Notes under the pieces: generated by a model
What the model was told of the DNA's origin: nothing
Seen by the model: the letters and a program-made list of their open reading frames with translations, nothing else
Database searches by the model: none
NCBI RefSeq assembly: GCF_000374825.1
Contig: NZ_KB895388.1
Location: 40,696 to 104,695, forward strand
From: Paenibacillus sanguinis 2301083 = DSM 16941
Lineage (GTDB): Bacteria > Bacillota > Bacilli > Paenibacillales > Paenibacillaceae
Direction of reading: 5' to 3'
DNA length: 64,000 nt
Shown: positions 1 to 10,559 of the stretch, in pieces
Numbering within the stretch: the stretch's first letter is position 1
Layout of the letters: each line of letters opens with the position of its first letter
Made by a program: the position numbers and the translations under genes

Positions 1-811
1 TTCGCGACAGCCCGTCCTCCTGCTCCGGCACATAGGGAGGATGTATATACACCCCTTCGGTTAGTAATTCCTCGCTCATCGAGAAGGGGATTAGCTTGGC
101 TCGAAGGTAAGGAACCAGTTCCCGGCATGTGGAATCATCCCAGTTAATAACAGCCCGGTCCATCTCCCGTTGGTTGGCGAACAGCTTGGCCTTGGAAGAG
201 ACATAATCCTCTATCGTACCATGGTAGTCCAGGTGCGTCTCGGCTATATTCAGCAGGCACGCCACCTCTGGACGAAACTGGCCGGTCCCCTTCAACTGGA
301 AGCTGCTGAGCTCGGCAACCAGCCAGTGCTCTGCGTCTGCTGCCTCTGCCGCTTCACAAAGCGGGGTACCAATGTTGCCCGCTACGATAGGATGCAGACC
401 CGCGGCTTCCAGCATGCGGCCAACCCAGGTCGTCGTCGTGGTCTTGCCATTAGAGCCCGTTATGCCAATGATTGGCGCCGGGCTAAGCAGATAGGCAATT
501 TCCACCTCAGTAACTACCTCAATACCTAACTCCTGGGCTTTAGCTACTGGAGGAGCCGTATAAGGAATCCCGGGATTTTTGACTACCAGGGCTACGCCTT
601 CATGGATAAGCCCGTCTGGATGCCCTCCGCATACAACAGAAATTCCCAAAGCTTCCAGTTCGGATGCTTCGGGACATTGTTCCCTTTCCTTCTTATCGTT
701 GACCGTCACAACGACACCGTGGCGATGCAACGTTTTGGCGACCTGAACGCCGCTCTTCGCAAGACCGAGAACGACAACCTTACGTCCCCGATATTCATCT
801 GGATGCTTCAT
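1..811 (-). CDS. murD: UDP-N-acetylmuramoylalanine--D-glutamate ligase (partial, C-terminus outside window)
   Basis: Cytoplasmic Mur ligase that adds D-glutamate to UDP-MurNAc-L-Ala in peptidoglycan precursor synthesis. About 270 N-terminal residues are visible and the frame runs off the left edge. The protein starts MKHPDEYRGRKVVVLG, has a Rossmann-like glycine turn (VVVLGLAKSG), and the Mur-ligase ATP loop [12 protein letters not shown] near residues 116-127, followed by the ETHLDYHGT stretch typical of MurD. The ATG at 811 sits 3 nt after the mraY stop, with an AAGGGG ribosome site inside the last mraY codons, so the two genes are translationally close and in one operon. No defect is visible in the part present. 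Confidence 0.93.
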   Translation of the reverse strand, partial: MKHPDEYRGRKVVVLGLAKSGVQVAKTLHRHGVVVTVNDKKEREQCPEASELEALGISVVCGGHPDGLIHEGVALVVKNPGIPYTAPPVAKAQELGIEVVTEVEIAYLLSPAPIIGITGSNGKTTTTTWVGRMLEAAGLHPIVAGNIGTPLCEAAEAADAEHWLVAELSSFQLKGTGQFRPEVACLLNIAETHLDYHGTIEDYVSSKAKLFANQREMDRAVINWDDSTCRELVPYLRAKLIPFSMSEELLTEGVYIHPPYVPEQEDGLSR

Positions 812-814
812 TAA

Positions 815-1780
815 TTACAGCCCCTTGTTCAAGTAAAGTCCGATCACTGCCAAAATCAGGCCAGCAGCCCAAAACGTGACCACTACGCGCCACTCCGACC
901 AACCCGACAATTCAAAGTGATGATGAATCGGACTCATTTTAAATACCCGTTTTCCCCGGGTTTTAAACGAGATGATCTGAATGACAACCGACAACATCTC
1001 GATAACGAAGATACCACCGATGACCAGAAACAGCAGCTCCGTTTTGGTAATAATCGCGATGGCTCCAATCGCCCCGCCAATCCCGAGCGAACCGGTATCG
1101 CCCATAAATACCTTGGCCGGATGAGCATTGAAGACGAGAAAACCCAATACCGCTCCGATCATGGCTCCCGCACAAACCGCTGCCGGCAGTGAAGTTACTT
1201 GCATCGCAACGACGGCGAATGCTCCCAGTGCGATCGCACTAACGCCGGATAACAGGCCGTCCAGTCCATCCGTAAAATTAACGGCATTCGTTACCGCAAT
1301 GAACATAAATACGATAAAGGGATAATAAAACCAGGGCCCAAAATCGAGGGAAAGCTTTGTACCCGGGATGCCGATCGCTGTACTATGGCCTTCCGTAATC
1401 AGCAGAGCGCAGATGATACCGGCGAGCAGCAATTGCCCGATCATTTTCTGTGCGGGCGTTAGTCCCAGGGATCGTTTAAAGATAATCTTGATGTAATCAT
1501 CCAGAAAACCAATTAACCCAAAGCCTAATGCAGCAACAAGAAGCACGTAGAAATCCGTGTTAACTACAGAGAATTTAAGATACGAGAGCGTAAATGCCAG
1601 TAGAATAATGATGCCGCCCATCGTAGGCGTACCCGCCTTCTTCTGATGGCTTTGCGGCCCCTCGCCGCGAATCTGCTGGCCGAACTTTAACCTTCTCAAG
1701 AGCGGGATAATTAACGGAGCCGAAATAACTGCCAAAATAAATGAAACGCCTATCGTTAATAGAATCAGTCCAAAATCCAT
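815..1780 (-). CDS. mraY: Phospho-N-acetylmuramoyl-pentapeptide transferase
   Basis: Integral membrane enzyme that transfers phospho-MurNAc-pentapeptide from UDP to undecaprenyl phosphate, forming lipid I. The 321-residue product has about ten hydrophobic segments and the family signatures: the DDYIK catalytic aspartates in [21 protein letters not shown], and the C-terminal PIHHHFEL histidine motif. Length is normal for Firmicute MraY (about 320-324). It lies between murF and murD in the order known from Bacillus and shares their operon. Confidence 0.97.
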   Translation of the reverse strand: MDFGLILLTIGVSFILAVISAPLIIPLLRRLKFGQQIRGEGPQSHQKKAGTPTMGGIIILLAFTLSYLKFSVVNTDFYVLLVAALGFGLIGFLDDYIKIIFKRSLGLTPAQKMIGQLLLAGIICALLITEGHSTAIGIPGTKLSLDFGPWFYYPFIVFMFIAVTNAVNFTDGLDGLLSGVSAIALGAFAVVAMQVTSLPAAVCAGAMIGAVLGFLVFNAHPAKVFMGDTGSLGIGGAIGAIAIITKTELLFLVIGGIFVIEMLSVVIQIISFKTRGKRVFKMSPIHHHFELSGWSEWRVVVTFWAAGLILAVIGLYLNKGL

Positions 1781-1803
1781 GGGTCTCCCCCCTTTCGCCG
1801 GTG

Positions 1804-3207
1804 TTATGGTTGGTCTAGCTTGCTGAATTTGACGGCTTCAACGACCTCTTCGAGTCTCATGCCTCTGGAGGCCTTGACCAGGACGACATCTTGAGGGTGT
1901 AAATGTTCAATCAGCTTACCTATCAACTCAGACTTATCAGTATATGCATGGATGCTGCCGGGTGTCAAATGCTTCTGCGCCCCTCGGGCAATGTGCCCGG
2001 AAAGCGGGCCATAGGTGAACAGCAGATCCGCCTTGTCCGGCGTCAGGGAAGACCCAACCTCGTAATGATAGGCCTCTTCATCCGGCCCAAGTTCCAGCAT
2101 ATCCCCCAAAACAGCGATTTTCCGGCGATAGCCCTTCATGGTCCCCAGGACGCCAATCGCCGCCTTCATTGAGGTGGGACTGGCATTGTAGGCATCGTTA
2201 AGCACCGTAATTCCGCTCTCCCCGATCACCATTTCAATACGCATGCCCGTCAGCTCTGCCTCACCCAGACCCTCACGAATAAATGCTTCACTCACTCCAT
2301 AGTGGCGAGCAATGGCAATAGCCGCTAAAGCATTGGATACGTTATGCTCTCCCAAGAGCGGCAGCTCCACAGGATCAGCCTGATCACCGGATGGCGTAAA
2401 GACCGTACGGTCGTCCAGGAACATGATTCCGGTCGGATACAGATCATTATATGGCGTCAAGCCGAAGGTCATGGTCTGAAGGAGCTCAGGCTTGGGCATA
2501 TCTGGCTCTGCCAATACACCAGCAATAAGAGGCTCATCCCCGTTGTAAACAAGCAGCCCCCCTAGCTTCATCCCGGCCAGGATTTCCAGCTTGGCGCGAG
2601 CGATTTCCTCACGCGAGCCGAGCTGAAGCAGATGGGATTCACCAATGTTGGTTATGATGGCCGTTTCCGGCTCTCCCAACTTAGACAGCAGCTCAATTTC
2701 GCCGCGCCCGCTCATTCCCATCTCCAGTACAGCAATTTCCGTATCCTCCGGCATGGCCAGCAGCGTCAGCGGCAAGCCGATATGATTATTGTAATTGCCC
2801 TGGGTTTTATGGACTTTATACCTCTTGGACAAGAGGGCAAACACCAGGTCCTTGGTCGTCGTTTTCCCGTTGCTTCCAGTTATCCCTACTACCTTAACTC
2901 CGCTCTCCTCCCGGTAAGCCTTGGCGAGATTCTGGAGTGCGGCCAGCGTGTCCTCCACCAGGACAGCAGGTCCTGGCGGTGTTCCCTTCGATGACTCCCA
3001 CAAGCAGGCGCTTGCCCCGGCCCCAAGACAATCTGCGGCGAAATGATGCCCGTCAAACCGCTCGCCCACGAGGGGAACAAAGAGGCAGCCCAACGTGATT
3101 TGCCGCGAGTCTGTGACGACTCCCTGAACGGAGAGTCCGGAATCCTCATTATTTTGTAGCTGTCCGCCGCACATAACGGCAATATCCCCTAAACTTTTCT
3201 TAATCAC
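1804..3207 (-). CDS. murF: UDP-N-acetylmuramoyl-tripeptide--D-alanyl-D-alanine ligase
   Basis: Cytoplasmic Mur ligase that adds D-Ala-D-Ala to UDP-MurNAc-tripeptide, completing the pentapeptide. The 467-residue product has the N-terminal substrate domain ([22 protein letters not shown]), the ATP loop [14 protein letters not shown], the [20 protein letters not shown] segment and the C-terminal domain with [15 protein letters not shown], all typical of MurF. Its ATG overlaps the murE stop by 4 nt (ATGA), which indicates translational coupling. Confidence 0.96.
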   Translation of the reverse strand: MIKKSLGDIAVMCGGQLQNNEDSGLSVQGVVTDSRQITLGCLFVPLVGERFDGHHFAADCLGAGASACLWESSKGTPPGPAVLVEDTLAALQNLAKAYREESGVKVVGITGSNGKTTTKDLVFALLSKRYKVHKTQGNYNNHIGLPLTLLAMPEDTEIAVLEMGMSGRGEIELLSKLGEPETAIITNIGESHLLQLGSREEIARAKLEILAGMKLGGLLVYNGDEPLIAGVLAEPDMPKPELLQTMTFGLTPYNDLYPTGIMFLDDRTVFTPSGDQADPVELPLLGEHNVSNALAAIAIARHYGVSEAFIREGLGEAELTGMRIEMVIGESGITVLNDAYNASPTSMKAAIGVLGTMKGYRRKIAVLGDMLELGPDEEAYHYEVGSSLTPDKADLLFTYGPLSGHIARGAQKHLTPGSIHAYTDKSELIGKLIEHLHPQDVVLVKASRGMRLEEVVEAVKFSKLDQP

Positions 3208-4694
3208 TTTGCCAAACCCCTTATCGCTTCTCTGGCTACAATTCGGTCATCAAAATCAAATACCTTGGAGCCGATCAATTGGTAGGTTTCATGCCCCTTC
3301 CCCGCAATCAATACTACATCCTCATGGCTTGCCATTTCAATAGCCTTCTGAATGGCCTTATGGCGGTCCACCACAAGCTCATAGTTAGCTTCAGGCACAC
3401 CATCCTTAACCAGACCCTGTTCAATATCAAGCAGGATGGCATCCGGACTTTCCGTTCGCGGATTATCGGAGGTGATAATGACATGCTCCGCATATTTGGC
3501 TGCGATTTGCCCCATTAACGGACGTTTTGTACGATCCCGGTCTCCGCCGCAGCCAAAGACACAAATGACTCGGCCTTTGGCAAACTCATTAACGGTACGG
3601 AGTACGTTCTCCAGTCCATCCGGCGTATGGGCATAGTCCACAATGACAGCGAAGGGCTGTCCTTCATCGACCGCTTCCACACGCCCCTCGACTCCTTGAA
3701 TCGCTTCAAGGCTCGCCTTGATTTGCTCAAGCTCGATTCCTTCCAGCAAGGCAGCCGAGATTGCCGCAAGGGCGTTATATACATTAAACTTTCCAACCAT
3801 CTTCAAGGAGATGTCCGTGCTTCCGCGAAAAGTCTCTACATGAAACGAGGTTCCCTTGGCCGTGACGGAAATAGCAGATGCCCGTACATCCGCTTCATGA
3901 TCCACTCCGTACAAAATCGTCTCCGCGGCTGTCTGCTTGGCAAAATAAGCGCTAGCCTCATCATCCGCATTCAACACCGCATAACTGCGCTTCTCAGAAT
4001 CGTCGGCATACGTATTGCCTAGCCGTGAGAAGAACAACGCCTTGGCTCCCCGGTACTCCTCCATCGTCTTATGGTAGTCCAGATGATCCTGCGTCAGGTT
4101 GGTGAATATGGCGGTACGGAAGGCAGTGCCTTTCACCCGTCCCTGATGCAGAGCATGAGAGGAGACCTCCATCACGCAATACTCTCCGCCGGCTTCGGCC
4201 ATATCATGCAGGTAGGACTGCAGCTCAAGCGATTCCGGAGTCGTCCCGGACATGGGGAATGTCTGCCCGGCAAAGCGACGTTGAATCGTACCGATCAGAC
4301 CAGTCTTGCGCTGCTGATCCTGCAGGATACGCTCGATCAAATACGTCGTCGTCGTTTTGCCATTCGTTCCGGTAACCCCGATCACCTTCATACGCGAGCT
4401 TGGCGATTTGAAGTACACTCCAGCCAGGATCGACATGGCCACTCGGCTATCCTTCACCTTCAATTGCGGAAGCGGCAAGCCTTCCAGCCACCGCTCCACC
4501 ACTAGAGCCGCTGCCCCCAGATCGGCAGCCTGCTGTGCATAATCATGACCGTCAACCGTATGTCCAGGCAGGCAGATAAACAAGTCGCCCTGCTGCACTC
4601 TCCGCGAGTCAATGACGATGCCCGTACATTCCGTGCTTTCGTCGCCCTGAATTTGTGATGCCATCAAATAAGTCGCCAATTCCTTAAGCTGCAT
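3204..4694 (-). CDS. murE: UDP-N-acetylmuramoyl-L-alanyl-D-glutamate--2,6-diaminopimelate ligase
   Basis: Cytoplasmic ligase that adds the third stem-peptide residue. The 496-residue product shows the N-terminal DSRRVQQGDLFICLPG, the ATP loop GVTGTNGKTTTTYL, the NLTQDHLDYH motif and the C-terminal DNPRTESP motif. The DNPR signature is the one known for meso-diaminopimelate-adding MurE (lysine-adding enzymes differ there), so an A1-gamma, DAP-type cell wall is inferred. The gene precedes murF with a 4-nt overlap and follows spoVD after a 99-nt gap. That gap holds a small CTCTATG/CATAGAG stem of unknown role. Confidence 0.96.
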   Translation of the reverse strand: MQLKELATYLMASQIQGDESTECTGIVIDSRRVQQGDLFICLPGHTVDGHDYAQQAADLGAAALVVERWLEGLPLPQLKVKDSRVAMSILAGVYFKSPSSRMKVIGVTGTNGKTTTTYLIERILQDQQRKTGLIGTIQRRFAGQTFPMSGTTPESLELQSYLHDMAEAGGEYCVMEVSSHALHQGRVKGTAFRTAIFTNLTQDHLDYHKTMEEYRGAKALFFSRLGNTYADDSEKRSYAVLNADDEASAYFAKQTAAETILYGVDHEADVRASAISVTAKGTSFHVETFRGSTDISLKMVGKFNVYNALAAISAALLEGIELEQIKASLEAIQGVEGRVEAVDEGQPFAVIVDYAHTPDGLENVLRTVNEFAKGRVICVFGCGGDRDRTKRPLMGQIAAKYAEHVIITSDNPRTESPDAILLDIEQGLVKDGVPEANYELVVDRHKAIQKAIEMASHEDVVLIAGKGHETYQLIGSKVFDFDDRIVAREAIRGLAK

Positions 4695-4793
4695 AGATAC
4701 CCCTCCGTTAAATTCAACAACGTTCTCTATGTCGATTCATAGAGCAATACACTCACTCTATATTATCACCAAATATTGCAAAGTTCAGGACAT

Positions 4794-6746
4794 TTATTCA
4801 CGGTGATTATGCAATGGTTCCACATCCGCTTCCTTGCCCATATAAATCCGGATCGTTGATCCTTTCTCTACCCGTGCTCCTGGCTTGGGGGCCTGATTAA
4901 TGACCACGTTGCCGACTCCCGATTTAGCCAGATTAAAGTTCATATTCATATCCTCATAGATTTCCGCAGCGGTATGCCCGATCAGATCTGGCACGGTAAC
5001 GACAGGAGTTTCCCCATACTTATATTTCTTGGCTACTTGCTGCTGGCGTGGAGGAATTTTCATATATTCCAACGCATCTTCCATGATATTGCGAACGATC
5101 GGGGCCGCCACCACCCCGCCGAACTGGATACCCTGGGGATTATCCACCGCCGTATAGACGACAATTTGCGGATCATCCGCGGGAGCAAAGCCTATAAAGG
5201 ATACGATATGCTCGTTCGGAGAGTATCGTCCGTTGATAACCTTTTGTGCCGTCCCCGTCTTTCCGCCAACCCGGTAACCATCAATAAAGGCGTTACCTCC
5301 TGTGCCGTTGGCCACCACGCTTTCCAAGGCCGAGCGGACACGCTTGGAGGTCTCCTCCGAGATGACCTGACGCACCAGTTCCGGTTTGGCCTCAGAAACC
5401 ACCTCGCCCGTCTCGGGATGGGTCCAGGCTTTCGCCACATAAGGCTTGTAAAGCTTGCCTCCATTAATTGCCGCAGACACCGCCGTTATTTGCTGAATTG
5501 GCGTTACGGATACACCTTGGCCAAATGAAGTCGTTGCCAGCTCCACCGGACCCACCTGAGACAGCTTGAACAGAATTCCGTTCTCTTCCCCGTTTAGGTC
5601 AATCCCCGTTTTACTGCCAAACCCGAAGTCGCGAATATATTCAAACAGCTTTTCCTTGCCTAGGCGCTGTCCCAATGCTACAAAGCCGGGGTTGCAGGAA
5701 TTCTCCACCACCTGCAAAAAGGTTTGACTGCCATGTCCGCCCTTCTTCCAGCAGCGAAGCGTCGCTCCCCCTACCTTTACATATCCCGGATCAAAGAACC
5801 GGTCATTCAGCAAATCAACCTTTTTCTCCTCCAGGGCTGCCGCCAGTGTAATAATTTTGAAGGTGGAGCCCGGCTCATAAGTCATCCAGATCGGCAAATT
5901 CCGATTGTACACCTCGGCATCATATTCCTGATAGGCTCCCGGCTCGTAACCCGGTCTGGCTGCCATACCCAAAATCTCGCCAGTCTGGGGATTCATCGCG
6001 ATTGTCAAGGCCGAGTCGGCTTGAAGCCGATTCATGGCCTGATCCAGCTCACGTTCAACAATGCTTTGAACCGTCTTATCGATGGTCAACGTCAAATTGA
6101 GTCCATCCTTTGGCTCCATGTATTTCTCCGAAGAACCCGGCATCAGACGTCCACCCGCATCCGACAAATAAGAGACACTTCCATTCATTCCGCTAAGCAG
6201 CTTGTCATACTTGCTCTCTACCCCGGTTAACCCTTGGCTGTAGCCGCCGGTGAACCCCAGAATATGAGCCGCCAACCCGCCAAACGGATAATAACGTTTG
6301 TTATCCTCTGCGACAACAATGCCCGGCAGAGCCAAATCACGAATTTGCTGCGCTTTCTCCATCGTAATTTTGCGTCCGCCGGGCTGAAGTCTGACTATAG
6401 ATTGTCTCTTGGTGATTGTTTTGAAGATGCTGTCCTCACCCATGTCCAGCAGAGGAGCCAGGCTCTTGGCCGTCTGCTCCGGGTCCTTGATTTGTACCGG
6501 TATAGCCATAACGGTTGGTGTCGTAATATTGTAAGCGAGCACATTGCCACTGCGGTCGCTGATCTCTCCTCGCTTGGCGGAATAAGGAATATTGCGGCGC
6601 CACGAGTCCTCCGCCTTGGCAGACAACTCGGCCCCCTTCCCAATCTGCACATAGGCCAGTCGCACGATAAGCGCCGTAAACAACAAACACAGTATCATCA
6701 AGAGCCAGAACAATCTTCTTCTGACAGTAAGCTTGGAAATTTTCAC
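4794..6746 (-). CDS. spoVD: Penicillin-binding transpeptidase with one PASTA domain, SpoVD-type
   Basis: Membrane-anchored class B penicillin-binding protein. The 650-residue product has one N-terminal transmembrane helix (about residues 11-32), a dimerisation domain, and a transpeptidase domain with the serine motif STFK (about S294-K297), SCN (about 350-352) and KTGT (about 496-499). A single PASTA domain follows at about 575-640 (VPDLIGHTAAEIYEDMN). SpoVD in Bacillus is needed for spore cortex peptidoglycan. The position between pbpB and murE, and one PASTA domain rather than two, support SpoVD over a vegetative division PBP. A second gene for cortex synthesis (spoVE) would be expected beyond the left edge. 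Confidence 0.9.
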   Translation of the reverse strand: MKISKLTVRRRLFWLLMILCLLFTALIVRLAYVQIGKGAELSAKAEDSWRRNIPYSAKRGEISDRSGNVLAYNITTPTVMAIPVQIKDPEQTAKSLAPLLDMGEDSIFKTITKRQSIVRLQPGGRKITMEKAQQIRDLALPGIVVAEDNKRYYPFGGLAAHILGFTGGYSQGLTGVESKYDKLLSGMNGSVSYLSDAGGRLMPGSSEKYMEPKDGLNLTLTIDKTVQSIVERELDQAMNRLQADSALTIAMNPQTGEILGMAARPGYEPGAYQEYDAEVYNRNLPIWMTYEPGSTFKIITLAAALEEKKVDLLNDRFFDPGYVKVGGATLRCWKKGGHGSQTFLQVVENSCNPGFVALGQRLGKEKLFEYIRDFGFGSKTGIDLNGEENGILFKLSQVGPVELATTSFGQGVSVTPIQQITAVSAAINGGKLYKPYVAKAWTHPETGEVVSEAKPELVRQVISEETSKRVRSALESVVANGTGGNAFIDGYRVGGKTGTAQKVINGRYSPNEHIVSFIGFAPADDPQIVVYTAVDNPQGIQFGGVVAAPIVRNIMEDALEYMKIPPRQQQVAKKYKYGETPVVTVPDLIGHTAAEIYEDMNMNFNLAKSGVGNVVINQAPKPGARVEKGSTIRIYMGKEADVEPLHNHRE

Positions 6747-6824
6747 AGGTTGCCCTCCTATCTACCCTGACACATGAATGTTCTCATCTCATGAGTATTC
6801 AGGACAACCTGGGGTTAGAACAAG

Positions 6825-9083
6825 CTACGGAGAGTCTCCGCCAGTAACCTCATTCTCTGTATTTACTGCTTCATCTGTCATCTCTTCCTGTCCCTGCTCA
6901 CCGTCAGAAGCCTGCTCGTCTTCGCCGTTCTCCTCCTGGTCCGGAGGTCTCAGTGTCAACTCAACCTTTCTTCCGCCATTGTCTTCAATCACTTGCTGAG
7001 ATACCACGTATCCTTCTCCATGGGCTGTAACCGGAATCTGTAAAATGGAGAGCAGCTCCACGGCATCTCTGAGCGATTCGCCTTGAAGATTAGGCACATT
7101 GATGGCTGCCCCCTCCTCTGTCAGTAAATAGACGAACTGTCCAGATTTCAAGGTGCTGCCCGCTTTCGGGAACTGGGAGATGACTTCCGTCCCCTTACCC
7201 AGCGTAGCATAAGAGATTTGCTCGTCTGCCAGCTTGTTCTTCGCGTCGAGCACAGCCAATTTTTTGAGGTCCGGTACTTTACGTGCTGTGCTGACCTTCC
7301 CCGAGCCCTTTGATGCATCGCCTTCCGTGCTCTTCGGAACGCCCATGTATTGAAGTGTCTTGCCCACGATCTCCTTAAATACCGGCGCTGCTGCCGTCCC
7401 CCCGCCTAGCTCCGAGTCCCTGGGTTCATCAATCAATACGATGATGGCAATCTTCGGATCATTTACTGGAGCGTAACCTATAAAGGAAACAACCTGCTTC
7501 GTATAATCGTATACCCCTTTGACCGGCTTGATAGCCGTCCCCGTCTTTCCGGCAATTCGGTAGCCTTCGATGTAGGCATGACGTCCTGTACCGATCTCGC
7601 GGTCTGATACGACCTGCTCCAGGTACCCCCCCACTTCCTTCGCTTTTTCAGGAGTGAGTACTTGACGAATTACTTTGGGTTCGATATTGACAGTTTCTCC
7701 GGTCTGCGTATTTGTGATCGATTTGACAATATGAGGCTCCATCAGCCGCCCGCCATTGGCAATCGCCGATACAGCCACAATCTGCTGCAACGGGGTAACC
7801 AGGAGCTTGCCATGACCATAGGCCATCGCTGCATAGTCAGCCTGCTGAACCGGATTCACAATCCCTTTGGACTCGCCCGGCAGCTCAATCCCGGTTTTTT
7901 GACCAAAGCCAAACTGGTCTACATAGGATTTCAAGCGCTCCGGACCCAGCATCTCATAGCCCAGCTTGACAAAGGCTACGTTACTGGACCGCTTGATCCC
8001 TTCCAAATAACTGATTTCGCCCCATCCCGATCTTCTCAAGTCATGGATAGTTTGTCCCGGGACCCGAATGCTCCCCGATCTGTATGTGGCGTTCGGATTC
8101 AACAAATTCTCCTCAATCGCTCCGGCCAAGGTGATAATCTTGAAGGTCGAGCCTGGCTCATAAACCGACTTGATGGCATGATTGTAAAAATTCTTCTGGT
8201 CCACATCCATCCAATATTCATTGGGATCATAGGTAGGCATATTGGCCATGCCCAGAATCTCCATGGTATTCGGGTCAGCCGCAATGACGGTCATACTGAT
8301 AGGCTGCAGCTTGGCAAAGGCCTCTTGCATTGCCTTCTCAATATAATATTGAATAGTGTAATCTATCGTCAGCTTCAGATCATCGCCGTTCTTAACCGGC
8401 GTATAGATTTCGCTGGCTTTCGGAATTTCAATTCCCCGGCCATCGCGTTTATATTCTAGCGATCCATCCGTGCCCTGAAGCTGTTCATCGAAGTAAGCCT
8501 CCAGACCCGAGACTGCATTGCCCTCTCGATCCGTGTACCCCAATACATGAGCAGCCAGACTATGTTTAGGATAATACCTTTTTTGGTCCTTAATCAGATA
8601 GATGCCAACATCTTCCAGATTCTTATGCTTTTCCTTTAATTGATTAATGAAGACCTGCACCTGATCCCGTAATTCCTGGTCAATCTTCCAGCCTTCGTTA
8701 CGCACCTCGCGCTGGGTATAATAACCACTGCCATCGGGTTTTTGCGCGCCGATGATATCCCGCAGCTCGTTTTCGCTTTTGCCAAGCACCTTGCTAAGCC
8801 CTGTGGCAATCTCGTCCTGAAGCTGATATTCATTAATAATTTTGGGATTGACAGCTACCGTATACGCCGGGGCATCCACCGCCAGCACATCCCCGTTCCG
8901 GTCTGTAATCGTGCCCCGCGTGGCCGGCAGCGCCTTTTTGGTGGACCAGAGCTTCTCCGCATGCTCTTGCCAGAAATCCGCCTGAACGACCTGCAGCCAG
9001 AATACTCTGCCCATCAATACACCAAAAAAGAGGGTAATAATCCCCCCTATGAGCAGTGTCCGAAGCTTTATTCTCTTAATCAT
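6825..9083 (-). CDS. pbpB: Division penicillin-binding protein 2B with two PASTA domains
   Basis: Class B PBP that makes septal peptidoglycan, partner of FtsL and DivIB in the divisome. The 752-residue product has an N-terminal transmembrane helix (about 9-30), a pedestal domain, and transpeptidase motifs STFK (about S312-K315), SSN (about 366-368) and KTGT (about 513-516). Two PASTA repeats follow (about 602-655 and 660-715), then a glutamate-rich acidic tail of about 35 residues (EENGEDEQASDGEQGQEE). The gene follows ftsL after 20 nt, the Bacillus order. The acidic tail is a local addition and its role is unknown. Confidence 0.93.
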   Translation of the reverse strand: MIKRIKLRTLLIGGIITLFFGVLMGRVFWLQVVQADFWQEHAEKLWSTKKALPATRGTITDRNGDVLAVDAPAYTVAVNPKIINEYQLQDEIATGLSKVLGKSENELRDIIGAQKPDGSGYYTQREVRNEGWKIDQELRDQVQVFINQLKEKHKNLEDVGIYLIKDQKRYYPKHSLAAHVLGYTDREGNAVSGLEAYFDEQLQGTDGSLEYKRDGRGIEIPKASEIYTPVKNGDDLKLTIDYTIQYYIEKAMQEAFAKLQPISMTVIAADPNTMEILGMANMPTYDPNEYWMDVDQKNFYNHAIKSVYEPGSTFKIITLAGAIEENLLNPNATYRSGSIRVPGQTIHDLRRSGWGEISYLEGIKRSSNVAFVKLGYEMLGPERLKSYVDQFGFGQKTGIELPGESKGIVNPVQQADYAAMAYGHGKLLVTPLQQIVAVSAIANGGRLMEPHIVKSITNTQTGETVNIEPKVIRQVLTPEKAKEVGGYLEQVVSDREIGTGRHAYIEGYRIAGKTGTAIKPVKGVYDYTKQVVSFIGYAPVNDPKIAIIVLIDEPRDSELGGGTAAAPVFKEIVGKTLQYMGVPKSTEGDASKGSGKVSTARKVPDLKKLAVLDAKNKLADEQISYATLGKGTEVISQFPKAGSTLKSGQFVYLLTEEGAAINVPNLQGESLRDAVELLSILQIPVTAHGEGYVVSQQVIEDNGGRKVELTLRPPDQEENGEDEQASDGEQGQEEMTDEAVNTENEVTGGDSP

Positions 9084-9103
9084 GGCATAACCTCTTTTGA
9101 CTT

Positions 9104-9559
9104 TTATTTCTTAGCGGTAGTTACACTATCCGCAGTTTTTGTCTCCTCATTGTCAGCGACCTGACTATGATCCGTGTTCGTGTTTTCCGGAACCTGAACA
9201 TGCAGCCCCTCAACTTCAGGCTGAACATACCCCAGCTCATTTATCGCTCTCTCCGGAATTTGCTCTTCCAGCTTCTGCTTCTGAATGGACAGTTCCTTAA
9301 TTTCGGTAGTGATGGCCTGAACATCAGTATTCAAATTGAACATTTGACGCTTGATATTGTAAAGCGCCACATTTTGCCATAAAATAGCTGCCATGACAGC
9401 TACGCAAAACATAACTGTAAACATGTACAGCAATTTCTCCCTAACCGGCAACGGGGGGCGGCGCGTGACCACCTTGGTCGTTTCCCGATAACGCTGTGAG
9501 GGGCTGTTGCGTTTCGATTGTTGTTCCTGAACTGCTAAATTTCCCCGTGTATATGCCAT
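9104..9559 (-). CDS. ftsL: Cell division protein FtsL
   Basis: Bitopic divisome protein that stabilises PBP2B and DivIB at the septum. The 151-residue product has a basic cytoplasmic N-terminus, one transmembrane helix (about 44-66, LLYMFTVMFCVAVMAAILW) and an extracellular leucine-zipper-like coiled coil (about 70-110). FtsL sequences diverge strongly, so the call rests mainly on topology, length and its position directly between rsmH and pbpB. The ATG follows the rsmH stop without a gap. The charged C-terminal tail after the coil (rich in T, D, N) is longer than in B. subtilis FtsL (117 residues). Confidence 0.87.
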   Translation of the reverse strand: MAYTRGNLAVQEQQSKRNSPSQRYRETTKVVTRRPPLPVREKLLYMFTVMFCVAVMAAILWQNVALYNIKRQMFNLNTDVQAITTEIKELSIQKQKLEEQIPERAINELGYVQPEVEGLHVQVPENTNTDHSQVADNEETKTADSVTTAKK

Positions 9560-10534
9560 CTACATTTCCTCCACTAAAGTTTGCAATTTCTCCGCCACGC
9601 GCAGCTTGGCTGAGCGGGCCCGCGAATTACCAGATAGCTCCTCTTCCGAGGGCACGATCGGCTTGCGATTAATTAATTTGATCGTACCTTTCCCCCCACA
9701 TACGCACATTGGAAAGTCCGGCGGACAAGTACACTTCTCCACATATCCGGCAAAAATTTGCTTGCAAATGCGATCTTCCAAGGAATGGAACGTAATAACG
9801 GAGACTCGACCTTCCGGAGCCAAACAACGAATGGAAGCATGAAGTCCTTCCTCAAAGGCGCCCAGTTCGTCATTCACCGCAATACGCAAGGCCTGGAAGC
9901 TCCGCTTGGCCGGATGCCCGCCTGTTCGCCTTGCCGCTGCCGGAATTCCTTCTTTAATCAGTTCGACAAGTTGCTCCGTAGTGTCAATTGAGCCCTGCTC
10001 ACGCCGTTCAGTAATCACCTTGGCAATTCGTCTTGAAAATTTCTCTTCCCCATATTGGAACAAAATACGAGCAATTTCACGTTCGGGCCATTCGTTAATA
10101 ATCTCCCAAGCTGTTAATGAAGCGGACTGATCCATCCGCATATCCAGCCTGGCATCTGCATTATAGCTAAATCCGCGCTCTCCCTCATCGAACTGAGGAG
10201 AGGACACACCAAGATCAAACAATATTCCATCGACCTGAGGAACCCCGTCTTGCTGCGGGATGCCATCAATCTCCAATAGCTTCTGCTCTAAATAACGAAA
10301 ATTACTCCTAACCAATGTCAGTTTGTCTGCATAAGAAGACAATCGTTCTCTGGCATGATCCAGCGCCCAATCGTCCTGATCAAAGGCTATAAGCCTTCCT
10401 CCAGAGCCGAGCTTGGATAAAATCACCGAACTATGCCCACCGCCTCCCAGCGTACAATCTACATAAATACCGTTCGGCTTGATGCGCAGCCCTTCTGTCG
10501 CTTCTTCTTTGAGTACCGTGATGTGATGGAACAA
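9560..10534 (-). CDS. rsmH: 16S rRNA (cytosine-1402-N4)-methyltransferase
   Basis: SAM-dependent methyltransferase that N4-methylates C1402 of 16S rRNA near the P site. The 324-residue product starts [16 protein letters not shown] and contains the SAM-binding [12 protein letters not shown] loop, the [13 protein letters not shown] motif, the [15 protein letters not shown] segment and the C-terminal ITFHSLEDR motif. These are the diagnostic RsmH/MraW signatures. It lies between mraZ and ftsL as in nearly all dcw clusters. Confidence 0.97.
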   Translation of the reverse strand: MFHHITVLKEEATEGLRIKPNGIYVDCTLGGGGHSSVILSKLGSGGRLIAFDQDDWALDHARERLSSYADKLTLVRSNFRYLEQKLLEIDGIPQQDGVPQVDGILFDLGVSSPQFDEGERGFSYNADARLDMRMDQSASLTAWEIINEWPEREIARILFQYGEEKFSRRIAKVITERREQGSIDTTEQLVELIKEGIPAAARRTGGHPAKRSFQALRIAVNDELGAFEEGLHASIRCLAPEGRVSVITFHSLEDRICKQIFAGYVEKCTCPPDFPMCVCGGKGTIKLINRKPIVPSEEELSGNSRARSAKLRVAEKLQTLVEEM

Positions 10535-10559
10535 GACCTACGCCTCCAAACCTTAAGTG

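Noticed and set aside
7662..8459. 265-codon plus-strand frame inside pbpB
   Set aside because: Antisense to the transpeptidase domain with intact STFK, SSN and KTGT motifs; a shadow frame.
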